A stretch of DNA of 9,287 bases from an uncultured Flavobacterium sp. (GTDB taxonomy: Bacteria > Bacteroidota > Bacteroidia > Flavobacteriales > Flavobacteriaceae), in contig NZ_CAMLIX010000194.1 of assembly GCF_946479975.1 (NCBI RefSeq), positions 1-9,287 on the forward strand. Reading direction: 5' to 3'. The translations under genes were made by a program, and so were the position numbers. Below are positions 1-5,798 of this stretch, piece by piece. The notes beneath the pieces were generated by a model, which saw nothing but the letters and a program-made list of their open reading frames with translations, ran no database searches and was not told the DNA's origin. Numbering within the stretch: position 1 is the first letter of the stretch; each line of letters starts with the position of its first letter.

Positions 1-1
1 T

Positions 2-9
2 TAAATTTG
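2..9 (+). promoter_or_regulatory. Putative Bacteroidota -7 promoter box upstream of serS
   Basis: The octamer TAAATTTG fits exactly the TAnnTTTG -7 element used by the primary sigma factor of Flavobacterium and other Bacteroidota. It lies 40 bp before the serS start codon, which leaves room for a short leader of about 35 nt. The partner -33 TTG element would fall outside the window, so only half of the promoter can be seen. Confidence 0.5.
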
Positions 10-49
10 CTTCCGTTATAAAAAATACAATAGTTATAAAAAACAAGCT

Positions 50-1321
50 ATGTTACAAATTGCATTTATTAGAGAAAATCAAGAGAAAGTAATCAAGGCT
101 TTAGCAAAACGAAATATCGATGCTAAAAGCGTTGTTGAAGAAGTGGTTCAATTAGACGAAAACCGTCGTGCTGCACAAGTAGAATTAGACAATACTTTAT
201 CAGAATCTAATAAATTGTCCAAAGATATTGGTGAATTGATGAAAGCTGGTGAGAAAGCTAAAGCAGCAATCTTGAAAGAAAAAACAGTTTCACTAAAAGA
301 AAAAAGTAAAGAACTTGGCGAAAAAGCAGAAGCTTTGGCTGTTGAGTTAACCAATAAATTATACACTTTACCAAACCTTCCGGCTGATATTGTTCCTGAA
401 GGAAAAACGCCAGATGATAATTTGAATGTTTTCCAAGAAGGAGATATTCCCGTTTTACACGAAGGCGCTCAGCCGCACTGGGAATTGGTGAAGAAATACG
501 ATATTATCGATTTTGAATTGGGTGTAAAAATCACCGGAGCAGGATTTCCTGTTTATAAAGGAAAAGGAGCAAGGCTTCAACGTGCTTTGATCAATTACTT
601 TTTAGACAAAAATACCGCTGCAGGATATAATGAAGTTCAGGTGCCGCATTTGGTAAACGAAGCTTCAGGTTACGGAACTGGACAATTGCCAGACAAAGAA
701 GGACAAATGTATCATTCTACAATTGATGATTTATATTTGATTCCGACGGCTGAGGTTCCGGTTACGAATTTATTCCGCGATGTTATTTTAAACGAAAGTG
801 ATCTTCCCGTTTTACATACCGCGTATACACCATGTTTCCGTCGTGAAGCAGGTTCTTACGGCGCGCACGTTCGTGGATTAAACCGTTTGCACCAATTTGA
901 TAAAGTAGAAATTGTTCGTGTTGAGCATCCAGATAATTCTTATGCAGCGCTTGACGGAATGGTAGAACATGTAAAAGAGATTCTCCAAGAATTGAAATTA
1001 CCGTACAGAGTTTTACGTCTTTGCGGTGGCGATATGGGATTCACATCTGCTTTAACTTATGATTTTGAAGTGTTTTCTACAGCGCAAGATCGCTGGTTAG
1101 AAATTAGTTCTGTTTCTAACTTTGAAACTTTCCAGGCAAATCGTTTGAAATTACGTTTCAAAGACAAAGAAGGGAAAAATCAACTGGCACATACACTTAA
1201 CGGAAGTTCATTAGCGCTTCCACGTGTTTTAGCCGGAATTATTGAAAACTACCAAACTCCAGAAGGAATCGTAATCCCAGAGGTTTTACGTCCTTACTGC
1301 GGATTTGATATTATAAACTAG
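50..1321 (+). CDS. serS: Seryl-tRNA synthetase (SerRS)
   Basis: This enzyme charges tRNA-Ser, and tRNA-Sec where present, with serine in the cytoplasm, using ATP. The 423-aa product has the normal bacterial SerRS length and layout. An N-terminal tRNA-binding helical hairpin rich in Lys and Glu spans about residues 28-105, followed by the class II aminoacyl-tRNA synthetase core. Visible motifs are the serine-binding TAEVP at 233-237, motif 2 from FRREAGSYG to the RLHQFDKVE segment (263-287), SSVSNFETFQANR at 353-365, and motif 3, NGSSLALPRVLAGIIENYQ, at 384-402 with its ATP-binding Arg392. The ATG at 50 gives the canonical MLQIAFIREN N-terminus, preceded by an A-rich leader with no clear Shine-Dalgarno site, as is usual in this phylum. 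It probably starts its own transcript from the box at 2-9. A repeat array separates it from lgt. Nothing is broken or missing. Confidence 0.98.
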   Translation: MLQIAFIRENQEKVIKALAKRNIDAKSVVEEVVQLDENRRAAQVELDNTLSESNKLSKDIGELMKAGEKAKAAILKEKTVSLKEKSKELGEKAEALAVELTNKLYTLPNLPADIVPEGKTPDDNLNVFQEGDIPVLHEGAQPHWELVKKYDIIDFELGVKITGAGFPVYKGKGARLQRALINYFLDKNTAAGYNEVQVPHLVNEASGYGTGQLPDKEGQMYHSTIDDLYLIPTAEVPVTNLFRDVILNESDLPVLHTAYTPCFRREAGSYGAHVRGLNRLHQFDKVEIVRVEHPDNSYAALDGMVEHVKEILQELKLPYRVLRLCGGDMGFTSALTYDFEVFSTAQDRWLEISSVSNFETFQANRLKLRFKDKEGKNQLAHTLNGSSLALPRVLAGIIENYQTPEGIVIPEVLRPYCGFDIIN

Positions 1322-1325
1322 TTTT

Positions 1326-1409
1326 TAGTTTACAGTCACAGTCACAGTTTTCAGTTTCGGCTGCTCACTGAGACTGGAAACTGAAAACTGAGACTGAAAA
1401 TTGCGACTA
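1326..1409 (+). repeat. CAGT/ACTG spaced-tetramer array forming a 20-bp stem between serS and lgt
   Basis: The whole 88-bp gap is one patterned element. Its left half repeats CAGT (first copy TAGT) separated by 2 or 3 nt (CA, CA, TTT). Its right half repeats ACTG with spacers AG, GAA, AAA, AG, AAA and ends in the variants ATTG-CG-ACTA directly against the lgt ATG at 1410. Positions 1339-1358 pair with 1377-1396 as a 20-bp stem with one mismatch (A1344/A1391), around an 18-nt loop that holds its own small palindrome, CTCACTGAG (1364-1372). No T-tract follows the stem on either strand, so it does not look like an intrinsic terminator. The same vocabulary recurs at 2228-2366 and 4609-4685. Confidence 0.85.
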
Positions 1410-2240
1410 ATGAAAAACGGTATCTTAAACTGGAACGTCGATCCCGTTATATTTTGGATAACAGATAGTTTTCCTTTAAAGTATTACGGAGCACTTTTTG
1501 CCTGCGGACTTCTTCTCGGGTTTTACATTGTTAGAAACATTTACAAAAAAGAAAATCTTTCTTTAGACAATCTTGATTCTTTACTTATTTATGTCATCGT
1601 CGGAACCGTTTTAGGCGCCAGACTTGGACATTGTTTTTTTTACGAACCCGATTATTTCTTTAAACATCCAATAGAAATTCTTTTACCAATTCAGAAAATA
1701 AAAGGGGTTTACCAATTTGTAGGTTATCAAGGTTTGGCAAGTCACGGAGGTTCGATTGGAGTAATTACTGCAATGATTTTATACTGCCGAAAATACAAAG
1801 TACAATTCTTAGGACTTCTGGATAAAATGGCGGTTGCAGTTCCTGTAACGGGCGCTTTTATTAGAATGGGTAATTTTATGAATTCTGAAATCTACGGAAA
1901 ACCAACCAACGGAAATTGGGGAGTGGTTTTTCAAAGAGATGATTTGATTCCGAGACATCCAACGCAATTGTACGAAGCTTTTGCTTATATATTGATTTTC
2001 GGAATTCTGTTTTATATGTACAAATCTGAAAAAATCAGAAGCGCGCAGGGATTAATCTTTGGAACTTTCTTAACTTTATTATTCTCAGCTCGTTTTATAA
2101 TTGAATTTTTCAAAGAAAATCAAGAAGCTTTTGAGAATGATATGCTGATTAATATGGGACAGATTTTAAGTATTCCGTTTATTTTAATTGGGCTAGGATT
2201 GATTTTGTGGAAAAATTATAAAAGTCCCAGTTTTCAGTGA
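1410..2240 (+). CDS. lgt: Phosphatidylglycerol--prolipoprotein diacylglyceryl transferase
   Basis: Lgt is a polytopic inner-membrane enzyme. It moves diacylglycerol from phosphatidylglycerol to the lipobox Cys of prolipoproteins, the first step of lipoprotein maturation. The 276-aa product shows the family landmarks: YYG at 25-27, the catalytic-region HGG at 112-114 (equivalent to E. coli His103), the signature RMGNFMNSEIYGKPT at 152-166 with Arg152 and Asn155, HPTQLYEA at 183-190, and ARFIIEFFKE at 227-236 (equivalent to E. coli Arg239). Several hydrophobic segments separate these motifs. I start at ATG 1410, which gives MKNGILNWNVDP. An in-frame TTG at 1401 would add only three residues and lies inside the repeat array. 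The C-terminal tail (SPSFQ) and the TGA stop are encoded by the first units of the next repeat array, so the gene is bordered on both sides by CAGT/ACTG arrays. The catalytic core is intact. Confidence 0.96.
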   Translation: MKNGILNWNVDPVIFWITDSFPLKYYGALFACGLLLGFYIVRNIYKKENLSLDNLDSLLIYVIVGTVLGARLGHCFFYEPDYFFKHPIEILLPIQKIKGVYQFVGYQGLASHGGSIGVITAMILYCRKYKVQFLGLLDKMAVAVPVTGAFIRMGNFMNSEIYGKPTNGNWGVVFQRDDLIPRHPTQLYEAFAYILIFGILFYMYKSEKIRSAQGLIFGTFLTLLFSARFIIEFFKENQEAFENDMLINMGQILSIPFILIGLGLILWKNYKSPSFQ

Positions 2241-2366
2241 CAGTTTTCAGTATTGAAAAATTAGAAAGACCCAGTATTCAGTCGCAGTTTTCAGTGACAG
2301 TTTACAGTTTTGTTAGGCTGAAAACTGCGACTGCCACTGAAAACTGAAAATGACTGAAAACAAAAC
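2228..2366 (+). repeat. CAGT/ACTG spaced-tetramer array with nested stems between lgt and the TPR gene
   Basis: This is the second array of the family. CAGT units separated by 2-3 nt run from inside the lgt 3' end to about 2311, and ACTG units run from 2318 to 2366, into the leader of the TPR gene. Positions 2279-2294 pair perfectly with 2318-2333 (16 bp, 23-nt loop). Outside that, 2228-2239 pairs perfectly with 2335-2346 (12 bp), so the element can form two nested stems. The outer left arm contains most of the lgt stop codon (2238-2240). An in-frame ATG at 2350 in the right half would add eight residues to the TPR protein. No T-tract follows, so terminator function is not supported. Confidence 0.85.
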
Positions 2367-2373
2367 TATAAAT

Positions 2374-4155
2374 ATGAAAAACATACTGCTTTTTATCGTT
2401 TTATTATGTTCTGGTTTTGCTTTTAGTCAAAACGAGCAGCTGGCGCAATATTACTACGACAAAGGCGATTTTGAGAAAGCCAAAATCAGTTACGAAGAAC
2501 TTTTAAAGGGTTCGCCTTCTAATACGCAGTATTTTTTGCGAACTGTCGATTGTTACCAGCAATTACAGCAATTTGCAAATGCCGAAAAAGCTATTCAAGA
2601 ACGTTACAATCGTTACAAACAAGGTGTTTTTTTAGTAGAATTAGGATATAATTTTCAATTACAGAAAAACGATTCCAAGGCCAAAAATTACTACGAACAA
2701 GCAATTGAGAAAATAAAAGTAAATCCGAATGATGTTTACGGAATTGCGAGTTCGTTTGAGAAAAAAGTATTGTTGGAATATGCTTTAAAAGCGTATCAGA
2801 CAGCAATGCAGGTTCAGCCGAACTTTAATTTCAATTTCCAAATCGGAATGTTGTACGGACAATTGGGCAAAACCGATTTAATGATCGATTTGTTATTGAC
2901 AGAATCTTTCACCAATCCGCAGAATACTAGTTTGATTCAAACGCAATTGTCTCGTTTCATGAATGGAGAAACAGACAACACAACTTTTAAAGATGCGATG
3001 CGAAAAGCGCTGATCTTAAGAACCCAAAAAGATCAGGATGTTTTCTGGAATCATTATTTGAGCTGGTTTTATGTACAGCAGAAAGAATTCTCAAAAGCAT
3101 TTATACAAGAAAAAGCCATTTACAAACGCGAACCAGAATCATTGATGAGTATCGTAAATCTGAGTCAGTTTGCGATGAACGAAGACGATGATGAAACGGC
3201 AGTTGAAATTCTGAATTTTATTCTTCAAAACACCAAAGATTTAAATTTACTGATTCAGTCAAATGCTTATTTAATGCAGATTAAGATTGATAATGCGCAG
3301 GAAAAAGAGTATCCAGCAATCAATCAGGAATTACAGCAATTATTGGCAACTTACGAAATCAATCCGTTTACCTTATCTTTGCAATTGATTCAAGCGCATT
3401 TTCTGGCTTTTAATTTAAAAAAGACAGAAGAAGGAAAGGCAGTAGTCAAAAAGGCTTTAGAATTGAATTTAAACGAATATCAAAAAGCCGATGCTAAAAT
3501 GGAATTGGCAGATATTTTGCTTTTGGAAGAAAAATACAATCAAGCGCTGATTTATTATTCGCAGATTCAATTGGATTTAAAGAATGATGTCATGGCGCAC
3601 GAAGCGAGTTTGAAAGCGGCCAAAACAAGTTATTACAAAGGCGATTTTGAGTGGGCAAACAAACAATTTAAAGAATTAAAAGCAGCAAACACGCAATTGA
3701 TTGCAAATGACGCTTTAGAATATTTTTTACTGATTAATGATAATACAGCTGCAGATTCTACTCAAGTAGCGCTAAAGCAGTTTGCAAAAGGAGATTTTTT
3801 AATTTATCAGAATAAAAAACAAGAAGCAATAACGCAGTTTCAGAACATTTTAAAAACCTATAAAGGACAAGAAATCGAAGCTGTAACATTGTTGCGTTTA
3901 GGAAAAGTGTTTGAAAGTCAGAAGGATTACACTTCGGCTTTAAGCCAATACCAGCAAATCATTGACCATCACAGCGACGGAATTTATGTTGACGAAGCAC
4001 TGTTTTTCTCAGCAGAAATTTACAACGACGAATTAAAAGACGCAGAAAAGGCCAAGTCTTTGTATGAAAAAGTAATTTTTAACCATCAAGACAGTATTTA
4101 CTTTGTCGATGCCAGAAAAAAATACCGAGAATTAAGAGGAGACAAGAATTTATAA
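2374..4155 (+). CDS. Secreted tetratricopeptide-repeat protein
   Basis: This is a 593-aa exported helical-repeat protein, presumably a periplasmic or outer-membrane-associated scaffold; its partner is unknown. The start at ATG 2374 gives a typical signal peptide (Lys at residue 2, hydrophobic core at about 4-16, probable cleavage after GFAFS near residue 18, no lipobox Cys). The earlier in-frame ATG at 2350 lies in a repeat and would put eight polar residues in front of it. TPR-like helix pairs are visible at about 22-45 (YYYDKGDFEKAKISYEELL), 52-78, 84-115, 135-170, 374-400, 416-440, 470-495, 505-530 and 540-575. The C-terminal third, with its YxxALxxYQxII-like units, resembles the TPRs of BamD/YbgF-type envelope proteins, but I cannot place it in a named subfamily. 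It is followed by DUF4286 and, further on, rsmA. I recall similar neighbourhoods in other Flavobacteriaceae, but have not checked. Confidence 0.9.
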   Translation: MKNILLFIVLLCSGFAFSQNEQLAQYYYDKGDFEKAKISYEELLKGSPSNTQYFLRTVDCYQQLQQFANAEKAIQERYNRYKQGVFLVELGYNFQLQKNDSKAKNYYEQAIEKIKVNPNDVYGIASSFEKKVLLEYALKAYQTAMQVQPNFNFNFQIGMLYGQLGKTDLMIDLLLTESFTNPQNTSLIQTQLSRFMNGETDNTTFKDAMRKALILRTQKDQDVFWNHYLSWFYVQQKEFSKAFIQEKAIYKREPESLMSIVNLSQFAMNEDDDETAVEILNFILQNTKDLNLLIQSNAYLMQIKIDNAQEKEYPAINQELQQLLATYEINPFTLSLQLIQAHFLAFNLKKTEEGKAVVKKALELNLNEYQKADAKMELADILLLEEKYNQALIYYSQIQLDLKNDVMAHEASLKAAKTSYYKGDFEWANKQFKELKAANTQLIANDALEYFLLINDNTAADSTQVALKQFAKGDFLIYQNKKQEAITQFQNILKTYKGQEIEAVTLLRLGKVFESQKDYTSALSQYQQIIDHHSDGIYVDEALFFSAEIYNDELKDAEKAKSLYEKVIFNHQDSIYFVDARKKYRELRGDKNL

Positions 4156-4187
4156 AATTCCAATTTTTAAATTCCAAAATCCAAAAA
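4155..4187 (+). repeat. AAATTCCAA-type degenerate repeat after the TPR gene
   Basis: Two units, AAATTCCAAT at 4155-4164 and AAATTCCAAAATCC at 4169-4182, start at the TPR stop codon. The same short word recurs after proC (8028-8060) and, on the other strand, between the two - strand genes (8601-8616). Here it lacks the inverted partner that makes a stem after proC, so it is unlikely to be a terminator. Confidence 0.6.
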
Positions 4188-4246
4188 GCAAATTACAATA
4201 ACAAGAATTAAAAACATGAGAATTGATTTTTAAGTTTCAGAAAAAA

Positions 4247-4287
4247 CCTCAGAACCTTAGCAACTCAGAACCTCAGAACCTTTAGAA
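4247..4287 (+). repeat. 8-bp tandem of CCTCAGAA-like units before the DUF4286 gene
   Basis: Five consecutive units read CCTCAGAA, CCTTAGCA, ACTCAGAA, CCTCAGAA and CCTTTAGAA. Four are exactly 8 bp and the last is 9 bp. A partial unit (TTTCAGAAA) precedes them at about 4235-4243. The tandem ends 4 bp before the ATG at 4292, so it forms the entire immediate leader of that gene. There is no inverted half. Confidence 0.8.
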
Positions 4288-4291
4288 AAAA

Positions 4292-4603
4292 ATGATAATT
4301 TACAACGTTACCACCAATATACACGAAAGCGTTCACGACCAATGGTTAAAATGGATGCAGGAAAAACACATACCAGAAATTTTGGCAACTCAAAAATTCT
4401 CTTCGGCAAGAATTGTAAAAGTTTTGATTGAAGAAGAAATGGGTGGCATTACGTATTCAGTTCAATATGTAACAGATAGTAAAGAAACTCTAGACAAGTT
4501 TTATATCGAAGACGAACCAGAATTTCACAGAGAAGCTTTAGGTTTATTTGCAGATAAAATGCTTTCTTTCAGAACAGAGTTGGAAGTTATTTCGGAACAT
4601 TAA
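4292..4603 (+). CDS. DUF4286 family protein
   Basis: This is a 103-aa soluble protein of unknown function. It starts MIIYNVTTNI, has a central conserved-looking stretch with the HxPEI-type segment HIPEI (26-30), and ends FRTELEVISEH. From memory this is the pattern of the small DUF4286 family common in Bacteroidota; I could not search to confirm. Its size and its alternation of beta-like (IIYNVTTNI, GGITYSVQYVT) and helical segments fit a small ferredoxin-like alpha/beta fold, which is inference. There is no signal peptide, transmembrane segment or Cys. The leader is made of the 8-bp repeat tandem, with an A-run just before the ATG. It lies between the TPR gene and the 62-aa gene, on the same strand as rsmA. 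No catalytic motif is visible. Confidence 0.82.
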   Translation: MIIYNVTTNIHESVHDQWLKWMQEKHIPEILATQKFSSARIVKVLIEEEMGGITYSVQYVTDSKETLDKFYIEDEPEFHREALGLFADKMLSFRTELEVISEH

Positions 4604-4608
4604 TTTTT

Positions 4609-4685
4609 TAGTTTTCAGTCGCAGTCACGGTTTTCAGTTTTGCACACTTTAAAAAGGGACTTTTAAGTTTTCAGTCGCAGTCTTT
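4609..4685 (+). repeat. One-sided CAGT-type array with an exact 17-bp direct repeat
   Basis: This is the third array of the CAGT family. The 17-mer AGTTTTCAGTCGCAGTC occurs exactly twice, at 4610-4626 and 4666-4682, 56 bp apart. A variant unit, CGGTTTTCAGTTTT, lies at 4628-4641. Unlike the two arrays around lgt, it has no ACTG half and so no large stem. Between the copies, ACTTTAAAA (4646-4654) can pair with TTTTAAGT (4661-4668) with one bulge. That stem is weak and AT-only, so I do not call it a terminator. Confidence 0.8.
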
Positions 4686-4708
4686 GTTTTCATTAAAAAA
4701 AATAAATT

Positions 4709-4897
4709 ATGGAAATTCGATTTCAAACAAAAGAAGAAAGTAACAGGCAACAACAGGAAGACTTTTTAAAACTATCAAAAGTAGAAAGGTTTTATAGTTT
4801 TTTGCGCTTAAGTGAAAGAATAAGTAGATTTCCTGTGAAAAATAAAGTAGATAAAAACAAAGACAACTTTCAGATTGTTATTGACAGAAAAAAATAA
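4709..4897 (+). CDS. Small conserved-looking protein of unknown function (62 aa)
   Basis: I do not recognise a named family. The 62-aa product is highly charged and has no signal peptide, membrane segment or Cys. It has an N-terminal MEIRFQTKEESN segment, a likely amphipathic helix through EDFLKLSKVERFYSFLRLSERI (18-39), a basic FPVKNKVDKNKDNF stretch (41-54) and a short hydrophobic strand QIVID (55-59). The regular helix, the ATG placed after an A/T-rich leader (AAAAATAAATT) and the clean stop make a real gene more likely than chance. It does not overlap the repeats, which stop before it and resume right after it. I have an unverified memory of similar short proteins in Bacteroidota. Its place between DUF4286 and rsmA suggests nothing specific about function. 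Confidence 0.65.
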   Translation: MEIRFQTKEESNRQQQEDFLKLSKVERFYSFLRLSERISRFPVKNKVDKNKDNFQIVIDRKK

Positions 4898-4899
4898 AA

Positions 4900-5009
4900 C
4901 TTTGTGACTTTGAGCCTTCGTGGCAAAAAAAAGAAATAAAGCTTTGCGTCTTCAAGCCTTTATGGCAAAAAAAAGAATACTTTTGCGCCCTCGTGGCAAA
5001 ACAAGAAAC
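4900..5009 (+). repeat. Three-copy repeat (about 36 bp) ending in TGGCAAAA, upstream of rsmA
   Basis: Unit 1 (4900-4935) and unit 2 (4942-4977) are both 36 bp and share the pattern CTTTGnGnCTTnnAGCCTT, two or three variable bases, then TGGC, an A8 run and GAA. Unit 3 (4980-5009) is a shortened version with CTTTTGCGCCCTCG then TGGCAAAA. Unit starts are 42 and 38 bp apart. The repeat fills nearly the whole 115-bp gap before rsmA. Units 1 and 2 each hold a start-codon-like triplet (GTG 4920, ATG 4962) in frame with rsmA, which creates an artificial N-terminal extension of 31 residues. Confidence 0.8.
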
Positions 5010-5012
5010 AAA

Positions 5013-5798
5013 ATGGAAAAAGTAAAAGCCAAAAAACATTTAGGACAGCACTTTCTTAAAGACGAAAGCATCGCAAAAGCAATTGCCGATACTTTAAGTT
5101 TAAAAGGATACGAAGAGGTTTTAGAAATAGGACCAGGAATGGGTGTGCTTACTAAATATTTACTTGACAAGCCAATTATCACTCGCGTAATCGAGATCGA
5201 TACAGAATCTGTTGCGTATTTGGATGCTAATTATCCAAAATTAAAAGACAAAATTATTTCAGAAGACTTCCTGAAATACAATATAAATCAAGTTTACGAA
5301 AATAAGCAGTTCGCTATTATTGGTAACTTTCCTTATAACATCTCCACTCAAATTGTTTTTAGAACATTAGAGTTTAGAGATCAGATTCCGGAGTTTTCTG
5401 GAATGTTTCAAAAGGAAGTTGCAGAGCGAATCTGCGAGAAAAAAGGCTCTAAGGCTTACGGAATCTTATCCGTTTTAGCACAGGCTTTCTATGATACTGA
5501 GTATTTGTTTACTGTAGACGAAAATGTTTTTATTCCTCCGCCCAAGGTTAAATCGGGTGTGATGAAAATGACCCGAAAGGAAGATTACAGTCTTCCTTGT
5601 GGAGAAAAGTTATTTTTTACGGTTGTAAAAACTGCTTTTCAACAGCGACGAAAAACATTACGTAACAGTTTGAAAACATTAAATTTATCAGACAAATTGC
5701 GAGAAGACACTATCTTTGATAAACGTCCGGAGCAATTAAGCGTCGATGAATTTATTGAACTAACTCAAAAAATAGAAGCCGATGGAGTTCAAAATTGA
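5013..5798 (+). CDS. rsmA: 16S rRNA (adenine(1518)-N(6)/adenine(1519)-N(6))-dimethyltransferase
   Basis: RsmA (KsgA) dimethylates two adjacent adenines in helix 45 of 16S rRNA with S-adenosylmethionine, late in 30S assembly. From ATG 5013 the product is 261 aa, the usual length. It begins [17 protein letters not shown], with the family's GQHFL at 11-15. SAM-binding motif I is [10 protein letters not shown] (38-47), the acidic motif II is EID at 61-63, Asp85 marks motif III, and the catalytic NFPYNIS lies at 105-111 (NLPYNIS in E. coli). FIPPPKVKS (173-181) and [11 protein letters not shown] (208-218) are also typical. The same frame is open back to GTG 4920, but that stretch is made of the repeat at 4900-5009 and its Lys/Arg-rich translation has no place in the family, so I reject it. 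The 3' end overlaps mgtE by 17 bp, which suggests co-transcription and translational coupling. Confidence 0.97.
   Translation: MEKVKAKKHLGQHFLKDESIAKAIADTLSLKGYEEVLEIGPGMGVLTKYLLDKPIITRVIEIDTESVAYLDANYPKLKDKIISEDFLKYNINQVYENKQFAIIGNFPYNISTQIVFRTLEFRDQIPEFSGMFQKEVAERICEKKGSKAYGILSVLAQAFYDTEYLFTVDENVFIPPPKVKSGVMKMTRKEDYSLPCGEKLFFTVVKTAFQQRRKTLRNSLKTLNLSDKLREDTIFDKRPEQLSVDEFIELTQKIEADGVQN

Noticed and set aside
1326..1409. CRISPR-like array
   Set aside because: The repeats are 4-bp words with 2-3 nt spacers in inverted halves; there are no unique spacers of CRISPR length and no cas genes.
1401..1409. TTG start for lgt
   Set aside because: It adds only three residues (M-R-L) encoded by the repeat; ATG 1410 gives the normal N-terminus.
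1326..2366. Stem arrays as intrinsic terminators of serS and lgt
   Set aside because: Neither stem is followed by a T-tract on either strand; they run straight into the next gene's leader.
2350..2373. Upstream ATG start for the TPR protein
   Set aside because: It would put eight polar residues before a good signal peptide and is made of repeat sequence.
4635..4642. CAGTTTTG (also at 2305-2312) as a -7 promoter box
   Set aside because: It is one base off TAnnTTTG, but both copies are products of the CAGT repeat and no TTG lies at the expected -33 distance.
4920..5012. GTG or ATG starts for a longer RsmA
   Set aside because: The extension is translated repeat; the family starts just before the GQHFL motif, which fits ATG 5013.
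5700..5781. Mg2+ riboswitch before mgtE
   Set aside because: The region is rsmA coding sequence up to and past the mgtE start; there is no leader to hold it.
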